Shown here piece by piece: positions 13,501 through 22,500 of a stretch of 64,000 nucleotides of DNA. The stretch spans positions 14,045,347 through 14,109,346 of the forward strand of contig OX336355.1 in the NCBI GenBank assembly GCA_946902875.1, given 5' to 3'. The stretch comes from Nematopogon swammerdamellus. Taxonomy: Eukaryota; Arthropoda; Insecta; Lepidoptera; Adelidae. How positions within the stretch are numbered: the stretch's first letter is position 1; every line of letters begins with the position of its first letter. A program made the position numbers and the translations under genes. Below the pieces are notes generated by a model. The model had not been told where the DNA came from, did not search any database, and was given only the letters and a program-made list of their open reading frames with translations.

Positions 13501-16500
13501 AACCTAATTTTATCTTGAGTTTCATTGGAAGAACATTCTGGAATGTTGAAGGCAATTATGTTTCGAGCCCTGTATTCTCTCTCCCTGACTTCTTGTATGA
13601 TATTCTCAGTCGTGACCAGGTGGGAAGGAGCAGGGTTTGCATTATTCTTGCTCAAAGTTGCGATCTTTGACTTCAGTTCTTCGATGAGTTTAAACAATTG
13701 AGGAACTTGGAAAATTCCTACCTTACATTGAGAGCAGAAGAACATCAAAATCCTGGACTTGAGAGCCATGCTCCGGGCCTCCGTGGTACTCAGTTCACTG
13801 CACTTTATGCACAAATCACGTTTGCATCCATCACACTGTATGGCCTCACTTCCAAGTGAATTTACACACTTATAGCACTTAGACATGATGATGCCCACAC
13901 CACACCACACAAAACTGTAAATATTGTACGTAATATATCTTTGCCGCGCCGGGATGTTTTGAAAATCAGTTTTTTAGCAGTTTGAACGACTTTTCGTCAG
14001 TTAACAGTACATTGTGAAGTTTTCTTCATTGCTCGCGCGCGGCGGCGCCCCGGCGGCCGCGGCTCAGTGGCCGGCCACTGCGCAGTGAAGTGTCGCTTTG
14101 GTTCTTCGAGCAATTAGGACTCTGGTTGTGTTTCTAGTGCGTGACAAAAAAGTGATAGAAATATTTGCGCAAGATAAAACCCGACGAATAGACTTACATT
14201 ATAAATAGAACAATATTATACCTACCCAATCAAACTGTAGTGTGTGTGGTGTGTGTGTGTGTGTGTGTGACTGATTTCTTCATAATTTTCATAAATTCGC
14301 TGGCGTGTTCTTCAAAACACCATACCTACATATTTCAATCTAAAAGTGAGTACATTTTTATTACATATATTTTAATAATTTTATCACTTTTATCCTTACC
14401 TTATTTTGACTTTCAAGTATGTATCTGTTGAGTGAGAATACTTTTACATAATTTGGGCAATTAACTCAGACATGAAAATAAAATAAAAAATCACGTCTCG
14501 GTATCCATTAGATTCACGTTTGGGTTTAGTACTACGAGTAAGTTAGCGCACATTGTGCGCTAGGTTAGGTACCTATGGGACTGGGTGTGCTGTGCGCCGC
14601 ACACCCAGTCCCATAGGTCACCAGCCGCCACTGGTGGTAGGGTTTATCCCCGCCGGGTTGGTACCACCGCAAACACGAACTAGCCATTTACATAGACGTC
14701 GGTCAAAACGGCTATGTAAATGGCTAGTTCGTGTTTTCCGTCCAGTTCAGTGTAGCCGACATGATATGAAGGGAAGCACTGACATGGCACCTGGTTCACC
14801 CGGTGTTATGGGCTGACATCACGGATGTTGCAGGTGATGTAGCCAGCCGTGTCAGTCTCCATAAAAAAAAAAGTGGGAATGTGCGATTTCAACTGTCTTA
14901 AAATACAGCTTTTTTAACGAGAATATACAAAAAAAAACAATAGGTCAAATTGTAATTGTTTTTTTAAATTTAATCCGGTATGGGTGGCTGAGTCGGAGGG
15001 GCCAAAGTACATGCTCCGATCAGCCAATATAACCTCTGAGAAGGTAGGTGCCATACCGGAGACTTCCCTGGATACTGGCTATACTGGACTAGAGGAGAAC
15101 ACAACCGAGGCTGCTATGCGGCCATCTTACATCCAGTACGGTGGTACCAACTCAGTCGGCTGCAATTTGAGCCTATCACCTAGTAAGGGGCAAGGGAAAG
15201 GACCTACATTTTTACACCGGTTCCGAACGATGAAGCAGCAGGTGTAGGTATGCACGTAAATGTTTTCGTCAGAAAAACTCATCGGTGCACGCCGACCGGA
15301 TTCGAACCTCGGACCTCTCGCATGAGAAGCCGATGCCCAAACCACTCGGCCACCCGCCACTTGGAAGTCGAGAAAGAATATTCTTGTGGAAACTGGTAGT
15401 ACCCGGATTATCATGAGGTTCAGGAATAATTTCTAAAACGCACACAACTCCCGCTCACGTCAAAGCCGCTGCGAAGAGATAATGAACACCTTCTTACTAT
15501 AATTTTTATAATTTTACGTTTTGTTTATAGACGTCCAGAGATACCAGCCTTGCGGCTACAAAATCCAGACGTCTACACCTGCACTCTTGCGAGTACAGTG
15601 ATCATGTATGCCAGATCGAGGCCCCATAGCTGTACCGTTTTTTCTAAATAATCCCATGGGAAACTTACTGGATGTATGATGGCCGCATAGCAGCCTCGGT
15701 TGTGTTCTCCTCTAGTCCAGTATAGCCAGCAATCCAGGGAAGTCTCCGGTATGGCACCTACCTTCTCGGTAGTGATATTGGCTGGTCGGAGCATGCGCTT
15801 CGGCCCCTCCAACTCAGCCACCCATACCGGATTACATAAAAAAAAAAAGACTGTGTGGATTTTGTAGCCGCAAGGCTGGTATCTCTGGACGTCTATAAAC
15901 AAAACGTAAAATTATAAAAATGATAGTAAGAAGTGATAATGAACAATAGATATTGGGGCGAGTAGCAACCTGTGCGGTGCAAGTTCTTGATGCAGCTCTC
16001 GGCGTCGTGGGCGCTGGCCATGGTGACGTAGCCGTAGCAACGCGACCCCGGAGTGCGAGCGTTCGTCACCACCTTCGCGCCTATCACCTGCACACAGCAC
16101 ACCCGCAACTTATTTACATTGTTTATATATTAACCGCTCACGTGTCGCCGGGACGGAATCGTCCCGGCGCCGAGGAGTGCCTCAAGCTACTCTTGATGAC
16201 TTTCGGCAATACAATATACGCTCTTTGAATATGAGGATTTTTTTATTATTTATTTTATTTAAACATGATTATATTTTTACAATATATTATTCTGCGAAGC
16301 CTGCATAGGCTTATCTGCAAAAGCAGTTTTGTCGCCGTCTGTTTGTGTTGTGAATATAAATAGCATCATTTCTTAAACTATATATTTTTTTATAATTCAA
16401 AACTTTTACAACAACATTAATTGATTATTTATATAAGGCTCATTATAGTTCTAAATAATGGTGAAGATATGCCCTACTTGATCTGATAGACTTTGACACC

Positions 16501-19500
16501 AGCCTAGAGCAAAAAAGCTAACGCATTTCTCAGTTGATTTCATGACGGGATGAACACAATTTACGCGTGCGAACTCGGCGCGTCGCCGCCTCATGTAAAC
16601 ATAATTTTTTGTGTTTTAGTCATTAGAATACATAGTAGTTTTTAGGCAGCAGTTTAGTTTAGTAACACTAAAACAACAAATTCACAAATTCATTGCCTTC
16701 GCATGAGCCGGCTTCAAAAGTCACCCGATTGCCTAAGGGGCTCAGCCATCCTGCGTCTTAACCATATAGTTATAGAGTATATTTCACTGTGCGGGATTTC
16801 AAATGTTTATTGTTTATTTGTATAATTTCATCCATAGGTAGGTAACCTACGCTTGGACATGTCGAAAATACCGCCAGTTCTAAATTCAATGCGAAGAAGA
16901 ACTGACAAACAAACTTTGCATGTTATGTTTCTCTTATATTTTTCTTGAAATGTTTTCGTTATTATGTATGTTTTATCTTTTTATATGTACAAATCAACAT
17001 ATGTTTTAATCATAAAATTGTGAAATAAGTATTATTACAGATTTAAAGATATCAGCTAACGCTGCTTGTTAAAATAAAATAAAAGAAATGAAGTACCTTG
17101 CCGTGCTTGCTGCAGAGCTGCTTGAGGTCCTTGGCCCTGGTGTCCCCGGAGAGGCCGCTGACCCACAGGTTGCGCGCGGCGCTCGTCCCCAGCCCGTCCT
17201 TGCCGTCCTCTTTACGCTCCTTGTCCGCACCCTCAGAATCCGCTTTACCCTCTGCTCAGTTTCACGCGACAACATTCACATCAGAATATTGGCCGTCTTC
17301 CTTTATGCAAACATTCCTAAGTACATACAGTAGGCGCTCGGTAATCCGGCGCTCGACAGTCTGGCACGCCCAGTAGTCCGGCATTTTTAGCCTCAGGTGA
17401 CCCGCTCTATAATCCGGCACTACTGCCGGATTATAGAGCGGGGGGATTCGGGTGAGCATAGCAAAATTTGCTCTCACGCTCAGTCCGGCCAGTTTTTTTT
17501 TTAATTACGTAGTGTGTGCCACATATGTACATACATAAATGCTTTATATCCAATAGAAATCCAATAATCCGGCAGTTCCAGCAATCCGGCATAGGCGAAA
17601 AAATTTGGGTGCCGGATTACCGAACGCCTACTGTACTTGACAATATGGTGTCAAAAATTTATTGTGAAATAGAGCTGTTTCGACCAACTATTTAGAAGTC
17701 ATGATGACCCTGTGACTGACGGATGGACAGACAGACGGACGCACGAGTCGCACCATTAGGTTCTAGTTTCATCTCTTTGACGCGCGGACTTAAAAAAAAA
17801 GGAAACTCACCTTTCTCATCTTTGTCCTTTTTGTCAGCGGTTGTTTCACTGAAAATTAAAAATTATATCAGACCAATACCTCGGCCAGCTCAAGCTGGCA
17901 ACATTTAACAAGCATTTGCACCGTTTGAAAGTTACATCAACCACTTTGAAAACTGTATAACATGTAATTTTCTAAATTATAAATAGAAACATTTGGTCCG
18001 GTTACTCGAAGGGACATCAAAGTTAAAATCTGATCTGTAGTCTTGTGCACGGCAAACACTTAACCGCTCACGCGTCGCTGTTCCAAAATTGAAATGATAC
18101 CAAAAGGTTACCGAACCGTCACATTCCAATTTTGGAACGGCGAAGCTGCCGAATTTCACCATTTAAATACTTGAATATTGGAATAAGGCTCATTATACTT
18201 CTAAATAAAGGTGAAGATATGACCTACTTGATCTGATTCACTTTGGTGCCAGTCTACAACAAAAAATTAACGGACTCTTCAGTTTCATTTAAATAAATAT
18301 ATGTCCACACGCGAATTCGGCGCGCCGCCGCCTCAAATAAACAGGATTTTTGGTATTTTTATTAGACATTAGGTTGTGTTTGTGCATAAATTCGAAAGAA
18401 TACAACAGGTTTCCATCAATTTGCGAGTGTATGAAATAAAAAAAAAACTTAACCTCACTATGTATGTGAAGTGCCATGTTTGTTCGTGCATTGTTTAACA
18501 ATTTGGAATCAAAACAAAGGTGAGTGTACTGTAAGGTACAGATAAGTTTGTAGGAAATTTTGTAACGATTACCAACCATGCTAAATTTGCTGTGTTTGTA
18601 ATAATTTTTTTTCGAAAAAATTTCTTTACTTCCTTGCTTTAACAAATTACGTCTGCAGAAAAAACTGTGATATTTCACGAAGTCGGAAGTTGCGCGGAAT
18701 CCGACGCCTGAGTGGTTAATTATAAAAAAGAAAAAAAAGTGAAGAAGGAGTATGGCAGCCAAATAAAAAAAATAATTTACAGATGATTAGCAGTTACATC
18801 ATCTCTAACAGTAATATTCGCATTCACGAGCTTACGAGTAACCGGGCCTTAGTAAATTAAGATCAAATTTAAAGTTGTGAAATGTTTTAAAATTTCTGTA
18901 CACCATTGTGTATACTCTCAGCACATTTCTAATATTACTTACTTTTTTAATCATATTAATCCCATTTAATATTTGTACGTACGTTTAAAATACAATGAAT
19001 ACCCAACATCAATACGAAATTTCTACATACTCATTTCTGTTCACGTGGTTGCTTACTGAGCGGTTTCATAGAAGAGGCTACAGCGTAATGGATGTTTCCT
19101 TCGTAAAATGATTGTGGCGGTCCATGTTCTACAAAGTTTTGCACCAGAGAGACACGATTCCGGAGTCGACTGGGAGTGGAAACCGGGCGGGCTGCAGGCT
19201 GCGGCGGCGGCGTCGCTGCTGCATCGTCGCCGCTCCACCTCCGACGTTCTCCTCGCCTGAAGTCTGGCCGCGAGGAGAACTCCGCAGACGCAGTCGTTGC
19301 GCCCGGCGCCCGGTGCCGACAGGCAGCGAAGCGACGGCGGCTCACGTAGAACTTCACACGGAGACCTCTCATTGCTGGTGATGCTCCGGCCTCTCTCGTG
19401 TTGGTGCAAAACTTTGTAGACAACGGTCGGTGGGGTCGCGGCGCGTCCGCGCCAATGTAGTGGAGAGTAGGTACAAGAGACGGGCATCGGCGGGACGGGT

Positions 19501-22500
19501 GGTCTGCGGCCGTCGACGTCAGGGCACCAACCTAGTCGTGTTGCCGTCGCTCTTTACTTCCCGCTGTTCTTCCTGTTTGTGGGCGGAGTCGCCGGAGGGT
19601 GGAGCGTCGCCCGCGCCCGCCGACGCTTGCTGCGCGCCGGCCGCCTCGCCGCCGTCCGCGCCCTCCTCTACATCAGTCAGAGCGGTCAGGGTGCGTCAGC
19701 GCCGGCCGCTCGCGTGGAGCGACCCGCCCTGGCACGAAGAGTCGTCTGCGTCCCGCCCGCAGACGTCGCCCCGAGCCCGTTGTCTTCTGTCTTCACGCAA
19801 CGTTGCACGTCCACACATTTACATACCTAAGGGTACCTGAAAACTTGATCGCAGATTAGCACATTGCTTAGATAAACGTTTCGTCAGTAACGGGTCACTT
19901 CCACGGGTCTCAGGGCTGGAGCGACGCTAGGCCTTACCGCCTGCCTCCGTGTAACTAGCGTGATGATGCAAACAGGGTATATCGTAGGTTCCCAGCAGAG
20001 CCTCAGCCGAAGCCTCGCACGGGAGATCTGTAGACGTCTGAGCTCCGCTGACGTGCAGTGCGAGTCGAGTTGCACTCGACGAACATCCAATTATTGAACT
20101 AGTTCAACACACCGATTAATGGTAATCGTCGACCACATTTTGCTTCCAGAATGTGTGATATATTTTTAAATATGATGCTGTTTTTTTCTCTGTACTTCGT
20201 GGTCGAGTTTTTTTGTCGCAATGTTGTTATTAACGTAATCTTGACACATGCTGCTAATTTCGATATCGTAGGTCGCATCATATCGTAGCTCAGCTAAAGG
20301 CAGGATTAATAATCTTCATCGGAGCTCAATGTCAACTCCAATTTGAGTAGAAATACACCCTTCTGGTGTTCCATAATTCCAACAGTACATTTTCAATGAC
20401 AGTGTAATTTTGACGCTTCATCTTTCCGAGACAATCGAAGGAATTTATTAATGGTAACCAACGTTTTATGGTACTTCTAGGAACTCTCAAATTATTTATT
20501 TAGCATATGTCAGAGTTGGCCGACTGTACTAGGTTTTGGACCACTATAAATGGGTGATTTCATTTGAAATATCATATTTCGACACATATACATACGTTCA
20601 GGTTGCCACATCCCGTAAAATAAAATATAATAAGCACCTAACCATATAAGTTATTGCAGGAACATACCTTTTTGCGCCTTAGCAGAACTGTCAGCCTGAA
20701 ACAAAAGAAAATTTGTTTTATCAGAGTTCAGCTTCGTTGGTTCATTATGAAGTGTTCCATGACTAATGTATAATACATGTATTGTGTGCATGTCGGCGTA
20801 CTATAGTAGCACTTAACCTCATTGTCTCAATGCCTTGGCCAACCAATCCGTCGATATCGACCGAGTGCGTTTAAATTAGCTTAAATTAGCTATAGTTGTG
20901 CGTAGCGATTGGGACCGTTGTATCTCACTTAGAAATATGTATGAGAATGAGACGCTCCGTTGCAAAGCCAGAATGAAGCACTTCAAAAGTAAATAAGGTC
21001 TTTCAATAGTAGGTAACTTTACGCTAAGGAATGTATGTGTGTGTAGCATTACCAAATGCCTTCGGAAATCTGTACCACAGCATTAAGACCGGATATACTC
21101 ATATTCTCAAAAGCGACAAAGCATGTAGTACTTGTTGAACTTACAGTTCCATGGGAAAGTCACATACGGAAGGACCACAACATCAAACTTAACAAGTACT
21201 GCAACTTAGTAGACCGGATTGTGAGAAACGGATTCAAGACTGATCTCTTCGCTGTGGAAGTCGGAGCAAGAGGACTACCAGCGAAGTCGCTCTACAGTCT
21301 CTTCAAGAATCTAGGGCTGCCAAGATCGACGCTAAGCTCATATATGGAGAGAGCTTTGAAAACGTCACTGGAAGCATCCTACAGAATATGGATAGGTAGA
21401 GAGAGGGAGGTCGAGAGCGGGACTGGTGGTTTCCCCGCGTCCTAGTCAACGCAGACTAGCTGACGAGGGCTTATGTACGTACCTAACGAGGCAATCCGTC
21501 AACGTACCAAAATAGCCGATACTGGGCACCGGTTGTCTAAATAAGCTCAAGTGGCAGTGGGCTGGGCAAGTCAGCTAAAGAGATGACGACCGTTGGAGTA
21601 ACCGTGTCCTACACTGGTGGCAGTGGACAGGAAAACGGAGTGTGGGAAGACTACCGGCCAAGACATCAAGTACGTCGCCGGAAAGCAGTGGTTTCGTACC
21701 GCTGGAGACCGGGATGACTGCAGGAAAATTGGGGAGGCGTATTTCCAGCAGTGGACACATACACGCTGACTGACTAACTACTACTACTTTTTTTTTTTTT
21801 TTTTTTTTAATCTTTATTTTGTTTAGGGCTTTAGCCATTCCTGGCTATGCCAGCCCCATAGTAACTATATTGATTTTTTATTGTACTTCAGCTACTACTA
21901 CTTACAAAATGATGTTGTCATTGTCCAATTAAGTTGTCGGTTAAGACAGTTATAATGTTACAACAGGTTAAGTGACTCACATCATCATTGAGTAGTTCAT
22001 CCTCCCCAATGTCAAGGTTGATGCTGTCTTCAGCATCCGTGTTGTTCAGTTCCGCTTTGCCCTCCTCCCCCTCCCCTGCCGTGGTCGCCTTCTCCGGCCC
22101 CGCCGCCTTCTTCTCCGCCTCTGTCGCCTTCCTATCTGCCCCCACTGCCTTTTTCTCCGCCCCCACTGCCTTCTGCTCCGCCACCGCCGACTTCTTCTCA
22201 GTTCCCGTCGACTTCTTCTCAGTTCCCGTCGACTTCTTCTCGGTTCCCGTCGACTTTTTCTCAGTTCCCGCCGACTTCTTCTCAGTTCCCACCGACTTCT
22301 TCTCAGTTCCCGCCGGCTTCTTCTCAGTTCCCGCCGGCTTCTTCTCAGTCCCAGCCGACTTTTTCTCCGCCCCCGCCGCCTTGTCCGACTCCAGACAAGG
22401 TCGCTTGGCTTCACCCGCCTCTGGCTCGTCAGTCTTCTCGCGCTTCCTGCTCGAGGGAGCCTCCTCCGCGGCGGCAGGTTCCGTCTGCATGGGTTCTGGC

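Larger units (their letters stand above)
10225..13918 (-). mobile_element. CR1-like non-LTR retrotransposon with 19-bp target duplication
   Basis: Flanked by the direct repeat AAATATTGTACGTAATATA at 10206-10224 and 13919-13937. The 3' end (low coordinates) is a TAAA-type simple repeat instead of poly-A. Contains ORF1 with a Cys-rich finger and an ORF2 with endonuclease and reverse transcriptase. Clade assignment (CR1/Rex/Daphne group) is from ORF style only. Confidence 0.85.
9598..14633. mobile_element. hAT-like non-autonomous element carrying a LINE
   Basis: Terminal inverted repeats CAGTGGCGGCTGG / CCAGCCGCCACTG. Exact 8-bp target duplication GTGGTAGG at 9590-9597 and 14634-14641, the size typical of hAT transposition. 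No transposase was seen. About 1.3 kb of its own sequence flanks a CR1-like LINE. The right end has a hairpin (14572-14620) with arms CCTATGGGACTGGGTGTG. Confidence 0.85.
9516..14872 (+). mobile_element. SINE-A copy split by a hAT-like insertion
   Basis: SINE sequence 9516-9597 (head end, GTGGTTCGGATTCC, start of core) resumes at 14634-14872 (rest of core, tail and A tail). The interruption is the 5-kb hAT-like element. The 3' half has a small inverted duplication of AACACGAACTAGCCATTTAC. Confidence 0.8.

Noticed and set aside
19031..19487. Saf-B or other coding exon at 19.0-19.5 kb
   Set aside because: Most of the frame lies within a MITE with 18-bp inverted repeats; the frame is not maintained to an adjacent Saf-B exon.
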